DNA of 64,000 bases from Sphingobium abikonense NBRC 16140 (GTDB taxonomy: Bacteria > Pseudomonadota > Alphaproteobacteria > Sphingomonadales > Sphingomonadaceae), in contig NZ_BCYT01000001.1 in assembly GCF_001598335.1 (NCBI RefSeq), positions 62,001 through 126,000 on the forward strand, given 5' to 3'. Below the pieces are notes generated by a model. That model made no database searches. It had not been told where the DNA came from and saw only the letters and a list, made by a program, of their open reading frames with translations. A program made the position numbers and the translations under genes. This document shows positions 17,166 to 27,700 of this stretch, in pieces (position 1 is the stretch's first letter; every line of letters starts with the position of its first letter).

Positions 17166-17791
17166 CGCAGGACTCCCATCAGATAGACAAAGGTGAAGAC
17201 GCCGATCCAGATGACGTCAAGGAAGTGCCAGAACATGGACAGGCACATCAGGCGGCGCTTGTTGGCGGGAATGAGGCCCTTCTTCGCGACCTGCACCATC
17301 AACGTCACAAGCCAGATCGAGCCGAAGGTGACGTGCAGCCCGTGGGTGCCCACCAGCGTGAAGAAGGACGACAGGAACGCCGATCGCGTCGGGCCCGCGC
17401 CTTCATGGATCAGGTGCGAAAATTCATAGAGTTCGATGAAGAGGAAGGCGCCGCCGAACAACAGCGTAACGAACAGCCAACCCTGCGTCGCGCTGATCCG
17501 GTTCTTTTCCATCGCCAGCATGGCAAAGCCATAGGTGATCGACGAAAACAGCAGCATCGCGGTGTTGAGCGCGATCAGGTTGAGATCGAACAGGTCCTTG
17601 GGGCCCGGGCCGCCGGCATAGCTGCCGCCCAGGACAGCATAGGTGGCGAAGAGGATGGCGAAGATGAGGCAGTCGCTCATCAGATACATCCAGAAGCCCA
17701 GCATGGTGCTGTGGCCTTCGTGGAGGTGGGGTTCCTCGGGCAGATGATAGGCTCGAGGTTCCGCCGGCGCGTTTGCAGTTGCGCTGCTCAT
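17162..17791 (-). CDS. cyoC: Cytochrome bo3 ubiquinol oxidase subunit III
   Basis: 209-residue haem-copper oxidase subunit III with five predicted membrane helices; LGFWMYLMSDCLIFAILFAT, the ELYEFSHLI segment and THGLHVTFG are family landmarks. Located five bases after cyoB, overlapping cyoD by ATGA. ATG at 17791 is chosen as it begins the conserved region with a short polar N-terminus. Confidence 0.95.
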   Translation of the reverse strand: MSSATANAPAEPRAYHLPEEPHLHEGHSTMLGFWMYLMSDCLIFAILFATYAVLGGSYAGGPGPKDLFDLNLIALNTAMLLFSSITYGFAMLAMEKNRISATQGWLFVTLLFGGAFLFIELYEFSHLIHEGAGPTRSAFLSSFFTLVGTHGLHVTFGSIWLVTLMVQVAKKGLIPANKRRLMCLSMFWHFLDVIWIGVFTFVYLMGVLR

Positions 17792-17796
17792 ATGGA

Positions 17797-19797
17797 TCAG
17801 ACTCCCGCCGCGAGGATGCGCGTACGCTCTTCCTCGGTGCGCGTCACTTCCTCTACGGGAATGTAGAAGTCGCGCTTGTAGTTGAAGGTATGGGCGATCG
17901 CGACCGCCACGATGCCGATGAAGCCAAGCCCCGCCAGCCACCAGATATACCAGATGAGGGCAAAGCCGCAGAGCGTCGACAGGGCGGCCAGGATGACGCC
18001 GGTGCCGGTGCTGCTGGGCATGTGGATCGCCTTGAAGCCGGACAGCGGACGCTGATAGCCGTGCTTCTTCATATCCGCCCAGCTGTCGGCGTCGTGGACG
18101 ACCGGCGTGAAGGCGAAATTATATTCTGGCGGCGGCGAGCTGGTCGCCCATTCGAGCGTGCGGCCATCCCAGGGATCGCCCTCGACCGCCAGTTCCTTGC
18201 GCTTCCAGATCGACCAGGCGAACTGGATGAGCATGGCGCCGATGCCCGCCGCGATGATGGCGGCGCCGATCGCGGCGATGATGAACCAGATTTGCAGGGA
18301 CGGATCGTCGAACACGCGCATGCGGCGGGTAACGCCCATCAGGCCCAGCACATAGAGCGGACCGAAGGCCAGCCAGAAACCGATGTTCCAGCACCAGAAG
18401 CTGACCTTGCCCCAGAACTGGTTCAGGCGAAACCCGAACGCCTTGGGCCACCAGTAGTTGATCGCCGCGAACAGGCCGAACAGCACGCCGCCGATGATCA
18501 CATTATGGAAGTGTGCGATCAGGAACAGCGAATTGTGGAGCACGAAGTCCGCTGGCGGAACCGCGAGCAGCACGCCGGTCATGCCGCCGACAGTGAAGGT
18601 CAGCATGAAGGCGACCGCCCACATCATCGGCAGTTCGAACCGGATGCGGCCGCGATACATGGTGAAGAGCCAGTTGAACAGCTTGGCGCCCGTCGGGATC
18701 GAGATGATCATCGTCGTGATGCCGAAGAAGCTGTTGACGCTGGCGCCCGATCCCATGGTGAAGAAATGGTGCAGCCAGACGAGGTAGGAGAGCACCATGA
18801 TCGTGCAGGTGGCGTAGACCATGGAGGTATAGCCGAACAGGCGCTTGCTGCAGAAGGTCGACACGACCTCGGAGAAGACGCCGAAAAGCGGCAGGATGAG
18901 GATATAGACTTCGGGGTGTCCCCAGATCCAGATCAGGTTCACGTACATCATCGGGTTGCCGCCGAAATCGTTCGTGAAGAAGTTGGTGCCGACATAGCGG
19001 TCAAGCGAGAGCAGGACCAAGGTGGCGGTCAGGATCGGGAAGGACGCGACGATCAGCACGTTCGCGCAGAGCGACGTCCAGGTGAAGACGGGCATTTTCA
19101 TGAGGGACATGCCCGGCGCGCGCATCTTGACGATGGTTGCGATCAGGTTGATGCCCGATAATGTCGTGCCGACGCCCGCTACCTGCAGCGCCCAGATATA
19201 ATAGTCGACCCCGGTTGCCGGGCTATAGTCTATGCCCGACAGCGGCGGATAGGCGAGCCAGCCGGTCTGCGCGAATTCGCCCAGGAACAGCGAGCACATC
19301 ACCAGCACCGCGCCGCCCGTGGTCATCCAGAAGCTGAAATTGTTGAGGAAGGGGAAGCTGACGTCGCGCGCGCCGATCTGGAGCGGGACGATATAGTTCA
19401 TCAGGCCCGTGATGAAGGGCATCGCCACGAAGAAGATCATGATGACGCCGTGCGCTGTGAACACCTGGTCATAATGGTGGGCGTTCAGATAGCCTTCGGA
19501 CCCGTTAAAGGCCCATGCCTGTTGCAGGCGCATCATGATGGCGTCGGCAAAGCCGCGCAGGAACATGATGAGGCCCAGCACCATGTACATGATGCCGATC
19601 TTCTTGTGATCGACGCTGGTGAACCATTCCTTCCAGAGATAGCCCCACAGGCGGAAATAGGTGAGCGCGCCGACCACCGCCGCGCCGCCCAGGACGACGG
19701 CGCAGAAGGTCGCGACGACGATCGGCTCATGCCATGGGAAACTGTCCCAGGTCAGACGACCGAAGATCATCTGGGTTGTTGTGAGTGTACCAGTCAT
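17797..19797 (-). CDS. cyoB: Cytochrome bo3 ubiquinol oxidase subunit I
   Basis: 666-residue catalytic subunit, carrying haem b, haem o3 and CuB; reduces oxygen to water and pumps protons across the inner membrane. The quinol-binding residues of E. coli CyoB (Arg71, Asp75, His98, Gln101) appear as Arg81, Asp85, His108 and Gln111 with the same spacing. The CuB/Tyr cross-link region reads [12 protein letters not shown], the proton channel region has GHPE and HHFFTMG, and the haem ligands are in [12 protein letters not shown]. Quinol rather than cytochrome c oxidase. Confidence 0.97.
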   Translation of the reverse strand: MTGTLTTTQMIFGRLTWDSFPWHEPIVVATFCAVVLGGAAVVGALTYFRLWGYLWKEWFTSVDHKKIGIMYMVLGLIMFLRGFADAIMMRLQQAWAFNGSEGYLNAHHYDQVFTAHGVIMIFFVAMPFITGLMNYIVPLQIGARDVSFPFLNNFSFWMTTGGAVLVMCSLFLGEFAQTGWLAYPPLSGIDYSPATGVDYYIWALQVAGVGTTLSGINLIATIVKMRAPGMSLMKMPVFTWTSLCANVLIVASFPILTATLVLLSLDRYVGTNFFTNDFGGNPMMYVNLIWIWGHPEVYILILPLFGVFSEVVSTFCSKRLFGYTSMVYATCTIMVLSYLVWLHHFFTMGSGASVNSFFGITTMIISIPTGAKLFNWLFTMYRGRIRFELPMMWAVAFMLTFTVGGMTGVLLAVPPADFVLHNSLFLIAHFHNVIIGGVLFGLFAAINYWWPKAFGFRLNQFWGKVSFWCWNIGFWLAFGPLYVLGLMGVTRRMRVFDDPSLQIWFIIAAIGAAIIAAGIGAMLIQFAWSIWKRKELAVEGDPWDGRTLEWATSSPPPEYNFAFTPVVHDADSWADMKKHGYQRPLSGFKAIHMPSSTGTGVILAALSTLCGFALIWYIWWLAGLGFIGIVAVAIAHTFNYKRDFYIPVEEVTRTEEERTRILAAGV

Positions 19798-19802
19798 GGG
19801 CC

Positions 19803-20930
19803 TTACCGATGCTGCGCGTGCGCGTCAGCGCCGCTGTGGTTGCTATGGTCGATCGCCGGTTCATGGTGCGGACCGGGTGCGCCAGGCGCGTCGGGGGCGG
19901 TTTCCTGCCCCTTATTCTGGTCGCTTTGTTCGATCACATGGCTGTTGGGGACGTCATATTGCAGCCCCTGCGTATCATGCGCCGATTCCTTGCCCGCACC
20001 GCCCATCATGTCGACGTGCATCAGCTCGCTCATGCAGCGCTGGCCGGGCTTGGGGCACAGGTTGACGACGGCGTCGAACAGCTTGGGGTCGGTCGCGCCG
20101 AAATAGGCGACCGGCGCCTTTTCGCTGGGCCTGGCGAGCGCCAGATAGACGTTGCGGTCAAGCGCGGCCCTGCTGGCCTTTACCCGCGCCGCCCAGGCGT
20201 CGAAGCCTGCCTTGTCCATCGCCTTGTAGCCAAAGCGCATATGGGTGAAGCCGGCGCCCGAATAATTGGCGGAAAAGCCGGTGCCCGTGACAGGCTTGTT
20301 GGCGACGGCGTGCAGCTGCGTCTTCATGCCCGGCATGGCGTAGATCTGGCCCGCCAGTTCGGGAACGTAGAAGCTGTTCATGACCGTGGATGCCGTAATG
20401 TCGAACCGCACAGGCACGTTGGCGGGAAGGACCAGTTCGTTGACGGTCGCAACGCCAAGGTCGGGGTAGATGAACAGCCATTTCCAGTCGAGCGCGACGA
20501 CCTCCACCGTCATCGGCTTGACCTTCGGGTCGATCGCGGTCTTCGCGTCGATCCGGTCAAGCGGCCGATAGGGGTCCAGCTTGTGCGTGCTCACCCAGGT
20601 CAGCGCGCCCAGCGCGATGATGATCAGCAGCGGCGCCGACCAGATCAGCAGCTCCAGCTTGGTGCTGTGATCCCAGTCGGGATCATAGTCCGCGTCGGTC
20701 GCCCTGTTGGTCGCGCGATAGCGCAGGGCGAAGACGACGACGAGCGCCATGACCGGCAGCACGATCAGCAGCATCAGCGCCGTCGAAATCAGGATCAGGT
20801 CGCGCTGTTGCAGCGCAATATCGCCCGACGGGTTCATCACGACCCAGTTACAGCCCGCGAGCGGCGCTGCCAGGATCGGAGCGGACCAGCGCAAAAGCCT
20901 GATCCTTAGCGGAGAGTGTGGCTGTGACAT
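19803..20930 (-). CDS. cyoA: Cytochrome bo3 ubiquinol oxidase subunit II
   Basis: 375-residue subunit II: lipoprotein signal with lipobox LAGC (lipidated Cys27), two membrane helices, and a periplasmic cupredoxin-fold domain that lacks the CuA Cys-Cys ligands, as expected of a quinol oxidase. [19 protein letters not shown] and [11 protein letters not shown] are family landmarks. The C-terminal tail of some 60 residues is acidic and His-rich, longer than in E. coli. First gene of cyoABCD-surf1-regB-regA. Divergent from the MHS transporter across 187 bases. Confidence 0.95.
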   Translation of the reverse strand: MSQPHSPLRIRLLRWSAPILAAPLAGCNWVVMNPSGDIALQQRDLILISTALMLLIVLPVMALVVVFALRYRATNRATDADYDPDWDHSTKLELLIWSAPLLIIIALGALTWVSTHKLDPYRPLDRIDAKTAIDPKVKPMTVEVVALDWKWLFIYPDLGVATVNELVLPANVPVRFDITASTVMNSFYVPELAGQIYAMPGMKTQLHAVANKPVTGTGFSANYSGAGFTHMRFGYKAMDKAGFDAWAARVKASRAALDRNVYLALARPSEKAPVAYFGATDPKLFDAVVNLCPKPGQRCMSELMHVDMMGGAGKESAHDTQGLQYDVPNSHVIEQSDQNKGQETAPDAPGAPGPHHEPAIDHSNHSGADAHAQHR

Positions 20931-21024
20931 GGCGCGCGCCTAGCCTTTCGTCCGTGAGTCGACCAGTGGGCATTTTGTCCAAAGCTGTGCAGGCGCAAAA
21001 ATTCTGCTTGGGCCGGGATACTGC

Positions 21025-21052
21025 TTAGACTCTGTCGGTTTTCTGTTATGTT
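21025..21052 (+). promoter_or_regulatory. Possible sigma-70-like promoter of the MHS transporter
   Basis: TTAGAC, 16 bases, TATGTT, ending 65 bases before the ATG. Reasonable match but unsupported by other data. Confidence 0.3.
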
Positions 21053-21117
21053 GCCATTCCCTGGCCGCTGGAAGACGAGCATACCGCACCGGCGGCCCAG
21101 CCAAGGAGCGGATGTAT

Positions 21118-22449
21118 ATGAGTTCAGGGGCCATAGCCTTCACCTCCACGTCACTTGAGGATGACGCGCGCAGGATCAATGCGCGCGACCACAAGGTTGC
21201 GCCGGGGGATATTTCCATTGGTGTGATCATTGGTCGCACCTCCGAATTTTTCGACTTTTTCGTCTATGCCATCGCTTCGGTGATCGTGTTCCCCAGCCTG
21301 GTCTTTCCCTATGTCGATGCGCTGACCGGGACGCTCTATTCCTTCGCGATCTTTGCCGTCGCCTTTATCACACGGCCGATCGGGTCGCTGATCTTCATGG
21401 CGATCGACCGGCGCTATGGCCGCGGCACCAAGCTGACCGCTGCCTTGTTCCTGCTGGGCAGCTCCACCGTGGCGATCGCCTTCCTACCAGGCTATGAGAC
21501 TATTGGCCATTATGCCGCCGTCGTCCTGATCATTCTTCGCGCCGCGCAGGGTATCGCCCTTGGCGGAACATGGGATGGTCTTGCCTCGCTCCTGTCACTC
21601 AATGCGCCGCAGCATCAGCGTGGATGGTACGCCATGGTGCCGCAGCTTGGCGCGCCGCTCGCCTTGCTCGTGGCAAGCGGCTTGTTCGCCTTCTTCCTGC
21701 TCACCCTGTCGGAAGCCGATTTCCTGAGCTGGGGATGGCGCTATCCCTTCTTCGTCGCGTTCGCGATCAACGTGGTGGCGCTCTTTGCCCGCCTGCGCAT
21801 CGTCGTGACCCATGAATTTGAACGGTTGTTCGAGCAGCGGGACCTGGTCCCCTCGCCGGTGCTGCCGACGGTCAAGCGCGAAGGCCGCAACATCGTCATC
21901 GGCGCCTTTGCCCCGCTCGCCAGCTTCGCCCTGTTCCACATGGTCACGGTGTTCCCGCTGTCCTGGATCGCGCTCTATACCGACCAGCCGATCGACCGCT
22001 TCCTGGTGATCGAGATGATCGGCGCGGCGGTGGGTCTGCTCGCCATCGTGGTGTCCGGTTTCGTCGCCGACCAGATTGGGCGCCGCTCGCTGCTGGGCTG
22101 GTCAGCTGGCGGAATCGCGGTGTTCGCGCTGATGGCGCCGCTGTTGCTCAACGGCGGTGATCTTGGTGAAGTCGCCTTCATGATCCTGGGGTTCATGTTG
22201 CTTGGCCTGGCGTTCGGCCAGTCGTCCGGTGTGGTCGCGTCCAACTTCGCGACGGAAGCCCGCTACACCAGTTCTGCGCTGACGTCCGACCTTGCCTGGC
22301 TGGTCGGCGCGGGCTTTGCGCCGCTGGTGGCCCTGCTGCTGTCGGTCAAGTTCGGTCTGGCCGCCTCGGGCGTCTACCTCCTCTCAGGCGCAGTCGCGAC
22401 CATGGTCGCGCTCTATATCAACAAGGAACTGGCTGGCCGCGACCGTTAA
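21118..22449 (+). CDS. MHS-family MFS transporter
   Basis: 443-residue inner-membrane transporter with twelve predicted helices. GRTSEFFDFFVYAIAS in helix 1 and FITRPIGSLIFMAIDRRYGR between helices 2 and 3 place it in the metabolite:H+ symporter branch (ProP, ShiA, citrate or dicarboxylate carriers). ATG at 21118 is preferred to 21112 because of its distance from AAGGAG. Substrate unknown. Stands alone between cyoA and the glycosyltransferase block. Confidence 0.87.
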   Translation: MSSGAIAFTSTSLEDDARRINARDHKVAPGDISIGVIIGRTSEFFDFFVYAIASVIVFPSLVFPYVDALTGTLYSFAIFAVAFITRPIGSLIFMAIDRRYGRGTKLTAALFLLGSSTVAIAFLPGYETIGHYAAVVLIILRAAQGIALGGTWDGLASLLSLNAPQHQRGWYAMVPQLGAPLALLVASGLFAFFLLTLSEADFLSWGWRYPFFVAFAINVVALFARLRIVVTHEFERLFEQRDLVPSPVLPTVKREGRNIVIGAFAPLASFALFHMVTVFPLSWIALYTDQPIDRFLVIEMIGAAVGLLAIVVSGFVADQIGRRSLLGWSAGGIAVFALMAPLLLNGGDLGEVAFMILGFMLLGLAFGQSSGVVASNFATEARYTSSALTSDLAWLVGAGFAPLVALLLSVKFGLAASGVYLLSGAVATMVALYINKELAGRDR

Positions 22450-22475
22450 GGGCCAGCCTAATCACCCAGACCTGC

Positions 22476-22506
22476 GCGCCGTCCGGACCACCGATCCGGG
22501 CGGCGC
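22476..22506. terminator. Hairpin between convergent MHS transporter and glycosyltransferase
   Basis: GCGCCGTCCGGA pairs with TCCGGGCGGCGC (12 bp, one G-U pair) around a 7-base loop, 27 bases after the transporter stop. Followed on the plus strand by GATCCGTTTC, a weak U tract. Confidence 0.5.
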
Positions 22507-22514
22507 GATCCGTT

Positions 22515-23366
22515 TCAGGGGCGCAGGGCCTGACGCATTCGTGCGAGCGCCTTGCGATCGAACCAGCCTGTCAGTCCAGGCCGGGGCCGCCAGCGCGGCA
22601 GCCAGTCGCCATAGAGGCTGGCAAGCCGGCGGGGCAGGCCGCCGGGGCCTTCCCGCAGCATGATGTCGGACACGATCCGGTTCTGATAGAAGCGGACCGA
22701 ATAGTTGATCAGCCGCTTATATTGCATGATCCAGGTGGCTGGTCGCCAGAGGCTGACCTGTTCCGCAACGAAGCCGGCCTCCTCACAGGCGATGACACGG
22801 CCATGCTCCCATTGGCTGTCCGCCTCCAGATCGGTGTGCGCCCAGGCCGCCACCAGCCCGTCATCCCCGATAAGGTCGTCGGGTAGGCGCAGGCCGCTGG
22901 CCCGGATGGCGCCGACGAAGTGATTGGACAGGGCGTAAAGGTCCCCGAAAAGGCCGCCTTCCGCGCGGAGCCCGGCGCGATATACTTCCACTTTGCGGCC
23001 GTTCATCGGCATGCCCGCCGCCGCATTGACGGCGGGATCGCGCGCAACCGCCGCTACGAGCGCGTCGATCGACCCGGGCGCGATTTCCGCGTCGCCGTCC
23101 ATGAAAACAACCGCTGCCTCTTTGCCGGTCAGCAGGTCATGGACGAAATGATTCCAGGTTCGCGACTTTCCACCCTGCGTAATGTCGTGGACGATGACAT
23201 TGTCGCGGCCGCCAGCGGCTGCCTTCGCGCAATCGACTGTCCTGTCCGTTGTGCCATTCACCAGGACGTGAAAGCGCGTGTCGGGCCGGTCGAGCGGCAG
23301 CGACGCGAGACAGGCGGCGATCCGCCGCTCCTCCTGATGGGCGAAGATGCCGACCGCGATGGTCAT
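22515..23366 (-). CDS. Glycosyltransferase family 2 protein
   Basis: 283-residue GT-A glycosyltransferase. N-terminal VGIFAHQEERRIAACLASL, then VLVNGTTDRTVD, and the metal/nucleotide motif VVFMDGDAEI (DGD) are typical of GT2; the acceptor side has LPDDLIGDDGLVAAW. No membrane helix. It starts four bases after the ammonium transporter stop, so the two are cotranscribed. Start ATG at 23366 gives the conserved beginning; an upstream in-frame ATG at 23423 lies inside the transporter gene. Acceptor unknown, likely a surface polysaccharide or lipid. Confidence 0.85.
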   Translation of the reverse strand: MTIAVGIFAHQEERRIAACLASLPLDRPDTRFHVLVNGTTDRTVDCAKAAAGGRDNVIVHDITQGGKSRTWNHFVHDLLTGKEAAVVFMDGDAEIAPGSIDALVAAVARDPAVNAAAGMPMNGRKVEVYRAGLRAEGGLFGDLYALSNHFVGAIRASGLRLPDDLIGDDGLVAAWAHTDLEADSQWEHGRVIACEEAGFVAEQVSLWRPATWIMQYKRLINYSVRFYQNRIVSDIMLREGPGGLPRRLASLYGDWLPRWRPRPGLTGWFDRKALARMRQALRP

Positions 23367-23370
23367 GGCT

Positions 23371-24645
23371 TTAGCGGAAGTCCCAGCTCTGTTCGCCATG
23401 ATACATGGCGTCCAGTCCGTCATGTTCGACCTCTTCGGTCACGCGCATGGGTATGATGACGGATATGGCGAGAGCGGCGATGGCGCTTCCCGCCATGGCC
23501 CAAAAGGCCACGACGATGATGCCGACAAGCTGGCCGATGATCGCGTCGGTGAGGCCAATGCCGGCTTCAAAACCCACGCCGCCCAGCAGCGGCAGGACGC
23601 CGAGCGGCAGCAACAGCGCGCCGGTCAGGCCGCCAATGCCGTGAATGACAAAAATCTGTGCCGGATCGTCGATCCAGCGACGGGTGAGCGCCAAGCCCAG
23701 CCGGGCAAGGAGCGCCGCGGCTCCCCCGATGAGCATTGCGCCGCCGCTGCCCACCAAGGCGGCCGAGGCGGCAATGGCGGCGATGCCGGCGAGCGCGCCG
23801 GACAGGATACCCATGGCGCTGGTGCGCGCGCCCAGGAGCCGATCGGTCGCCATCCAGAGCAAGGCGCCCGCGCAGGCGGCAAAATGATGGTTGAGGAGTG
23901 CCGTTGCCGCATCATCGGTTGCACCCAGTGCCCAACCGCCGACCAACCCGGACAGGCCGATCCACAGCAATGCGCCGCCTGCCAGCGCCAGCACGGGGCT
24001 ATGCCCGGCAATAGACGCCTGCCGCCTTGCGCCCACGATCAGCGTCAGGGCCAGCGCGGACCAGCCCGCCGTCGCGTGGACGACAAGGCCGCCGGCAAAG
24101 TCCATCACGCCCAGTTGCGCGAGCCAGCCACCCGCCCAGATGGCATGGGTGATGGGGACATAGACGATCAGCAACCACAGGGGGGCAAAACCCATGAACC
24201 AGGCCAGCCGAGTGCGTTCCGCAACAGCGCCGGCCAACAGCGATGCGGCAATCAGGGCGGCGGCCATCTGAAAGACGACGAACGCCGATTCAGGAACCGT
24301 CAGCCCGTCGCGCAGCGCCGCCAGATTGGCGAGCATCAGATTGGCGGTCCCGCCGATCCATCCGCCGCCAGGCGCGTAGATCAGGCTGTAGCCGGCGATC
24401 CCCCAGCCGAGCGAGACGATCGCGATCATGGCGATTCCCTGCGTCATCACTGAAAGCGCGTTGCGCACGTTCGCCAGCCCCGCATGGCGCAGCATCACGC
24501 CGGGCAGCGCCGCGATCAGCAGCAGGACCGAACAGACGAGCATCCACCCTGTGTCTCCGCTGTCGGCCGCTGCGACCTGGGCAAGGGCCGGTTGAGGCAG
24601 GGCGGCCAGGAACAGCGCGGGCAAAACAGGCAGTAGACGCATCAT
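23371..24645 (-). CDS. Ammonium transporter (Amt)
   Basis: 424 residues with a cleavable signal peptide (about 22 residues ending ALA) and eleven membrane helices. Key channel features are present: Asp and the first pore His in DFAGGLVVHATAGWSAL, the second pore His in FVIHGIGGLTG, and the external Trp in HAIWAGGWL. Conducts ammonium across the inner membrane. No GlnK/GlnB gene is adjacent, unlike most amt loci; instead it sits between two glycosyltransferases. A weak hairpin at 24704-24716 precedes it, so its transcription may be partly separate from the gene upstream. Confidence 0.93.
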   Translation of the reverse strand: MMRLLPVLPALFLAALPQPALAQVAAADSGDTGWMLVCSVLLLIAALPGVMLRHAGLANVRNALSVMTQGIAMIAIVSLGWGIAGYSLIYAPGGGWIGGTANLMLANLAALRDGLTVPESAFVVFQMAAALIAASLLAGAVAERTRLAWFMGFAPLWLLIVYVPITHAIWAGGWLAQLGVMDFAGGLVVHATAGWSALALTLIVGARRQASIAGHSPVLALAGGALLWIGLSGLVGGWALGATDDAATALLNHHFAACAGALLWMATDRLLGARTSAMGILSGALAGIAAIAASAALVGSGGAMLIGGAAALLARLGLALTRRWIDDPAQIFVIHGIGGLTGALLLPLGVLPLLGGVGFEAGIGLTDAIIGQLVGIIVVAFWAMAGSAIAALAISVIIPMRVTEEVEHDGLDAMYHGEQSWDFR

Positions 24646-24720
24646 ATGTCCCGGTGAAGGAGGATTGCGCTTTCCTAACCCCGGCACAGTAAAGACTTCA
24701 ATAAGCCAAGGCTTGGCGCC

Positions 24721-27700
24721 TTACGCCCATGGCGGAACATCATCGCGGTGACAGGCGATCAGATCGGGCAGATACAGGCTGGCAATCGGATCGAGGGCGA
24801 AGGAGCCGAAATAGCGGTCGAGCATGTCGGGGATGGAGCGGGACAGGGAAGCCGACAGATGCAGACGGTCGCCATGCTCGGCGGGAATGAAGACATAATC
24901 CCGATGGATGCGAGCGCAGGACTGGCCGTGGAGCGCCGGGCCGAGGCTCCATTCGATAATGTCGGCGCTGATCCGCTGGGGCGTTTCGTCATGATAGACA
25001 TTGCCAAAGCGGCCAGGACGCGATGGGCCATAGAGCCTTCCGGTGGCGGCGGCATAGCTGCGCGTGGGCGATATACGCTCGATCGTGCGCGCCCAGTCGG
25101 CGCTGAGGACATGCGCGCTGTCGGTGACAAGCATGCACCTGTCCAATTCGGTGTCGGCAAGCACGTCGCTGATCCTGTCGAGCGCTGTCGCATCATCCAG
25201 CTGACCCGTTGTAGGATCGACCAGCGCGGCCCATGCGCGGCCATCCTCCATCCAGACGCCCGCGATCCTGCCAGCAGCTGACGCGCGCAGCCGCACATTG
25301 GCGAGCGCCCAGGCCAACAAGTCGGCAGCGGACTGCGCGCTCACGAGGATGTTGAGCGACCGTGGCTCCGCCATACTGCCCGCGATCCGGCCCGCGGGAC
25401 TGGCGATATGGAGCCGGCGACGATTGCGCGCGAAATCCTCTGTCGCGGTAATCTGGTTGTCGGCCACGCCCGCACGATAGGCGCCGAGCAATGCCGGAAC
25501 CATCAAAGGCGGGCCGTCGCGCGTGTATCGCAGGATCAGGTCCCAATCGACCAGCCGGCGAAGCGATTCGTCAAATCCGCCATGCAGCGCCACCAGATGC
25601 CGGCGATGCACGAAGATGTTGAGGTCGATATAATTGCGTTCCTCCAGCCGGCTGCGATTGAACGGGCACAGGCGGATGGCCCTGCGCTCTTCCACGGGAG
25701 CATCGGTCGGGCTGGCCACGGCCTGAAAAACGGTCTGTCCGGCATAGGCGCAGCCATGACCGCGATGGTCAGCCAGGGCGTTGACCATGATGGAAAGATA
25801 GTCGGGATCCCAGCTATTGTCGGAATCGAGATAGGCGATGATGTCGCCATAGGCCCGGTCCAGACCCCGGTTGCGGGCTGCGGAAACACCTTCATTACGC
25901 GAATTTGTGATGAGCTTGATGCGCGGATCGGGATAGCATGCGAGCGCCGCCGAGAGGTCATCGCTGCTGCCGTCATCGATGATGATAAGTTCGAAATGCC
26001 GGTGGCTTTGCGCCAGAACCGATGCGATGGCGTCGCCAATGATGGCGGCGCGGTTCAGTACCGGCATGATGATCGAGACACATGTGCCGGTCTGCACCGA
26101 GCGCCCCCGCGACAGCAGCATGCGCTTCTGCACTTCCAGTTGGTCGAGCAGAGCGATGGCATGATCTGCATGACCCGCGCCCATCCGGTCTTCGCAAAAT
26201 CCCCATTCCAGATGGTCGCTGAGCGAAAAATAAGGCGAAAAACCGCGCGCATCATTGGCGACCGCCAGGCTTTTCTTCGTCAGGCTGGTGCTGCTTCCTG
26301 TCAGGCGCAACTCGATCGACAGGTTTTCGCGGAGCAGGCAACGGTTGGGAAGGTGCAGGCTGAATCCGTGATGGCCATTACCCAGGCCGGCGCGACGCAG
26401 GTCGGGGCGATCCATGTCGGCCACGATGTTCAGGGCGATCTGTTCGTTGTCGACGAATATGTCGATCGCAAGGGCAATGTCAGGATGCGCGAGATCGAGC
26501 GCCCAACCCCTGAGCTGTCCGTCAGCCACGCTTTCCAGCATCGCCTTCAGCCGCGGCTTCACGCCGTTCGTGATGGGCGGGGATACTTGCCAGATATCGC
26601 CCTTCAGGCTTGTCGATACAGGCACACGACGGCCTGTGCCGGCATAGCGAAGCTCAAAGCGCGTCAGTGCCCCGTCGCGGTTCTGGGGAATGGCAAGGCT
26701 GAACCCGGCCTGCTCCGCATAGCCCGCCTCCACCAAGTCTGCTCTGTCCAGACGCGGCAGGATGCGCGTGACCGGCCGGCCGTTCCGCAACAACCAGAGG
26801 GCAGCCGGTTGCCAGGGTTCGCCATCGGCAGCGCGTTCGACTGCCCAACCCGCCAGTTGCGCGCCATTTTTTCGATCGATGCGGCCTTCGCAGACAGGCT
26901 CGTTCGTCAAGGCCACCGCCTCGATCCGCGCGCTGACGTCGATCGGTCCCGTGACGCCGGCTAAGCCGTCCTCCATCCCTGCCTGAACGCAGCGATCAAG
27001 CAGCGCGAGCAGGTCGGCATGGGATTTTGCGAGGCTTTTGCGCAGGGGCGCGATAGACCGCCGTTCGACATGATCGGCAATGACAGCTGGCGTGGCGCAT
27101 GCGCCCGGCGAGGCCAGGGCCATCGCCCGCTGAACCTGCGCCCGGATATCATGATACAGGGCCTCTACGCCGGGAAAGGGGGTGGCGGTCAGCGCAGCGG
27201 TCGACCGCGCCAGACTGGACGGCGCGATGACCAGGGGAATGCCCTGACGCGTCGCGCGCAGGGTCCAGTCCATCAAGGCCTGCGCCGTGACCCTATGTTC
27301 GGGCAGCAGGCCGATGCGATCGATCAGGCGCAGGTCGATCAGCAGCGGGCCATCGGATGCCTGCGCCTTGTACGGCTTTCGCGTGACCAGCGGATCATCG
27401 CCTGCCAGCATCGGTTCGACATGAATGCAACCATCGGCGTCTGTATGGAGGCGGTAGCCCCCCGCCGCGACGTGGCCATTGTCGCCGAGCGTCACGGGCG
27501 CAACGATCGCGTCCGACCGGCTATGCGCCAATAGCGATTCCAGGGCATCGCTATCCAGATGCCGGGCCGGATCGAGCAGCAGCGCCTGTTCATAGCCATC
27601 GGCGCGCATCATCTCGAGCATCCTGTTGGTCGCTTCTGCAAACCCGGTGGTTGCGTCGGCCCACAACAATGTATCGACTTGCGTTTGGAGGCCGAAATGC

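Noticed and set aside
24704..24716. Short palindrome GCCAAGCCTTGGC after the giant glycosyltransferase
   Set aside because: Only a 5-bp stem with no U tract; not enough to call a terminator, though noted in the Amt entry.
25408..26964. 518-codon plus-strand frame inside the giant glycosyltransferase
   Set aside because: Antisense to a region with clear GT2 motifs; no matching domains of its own.
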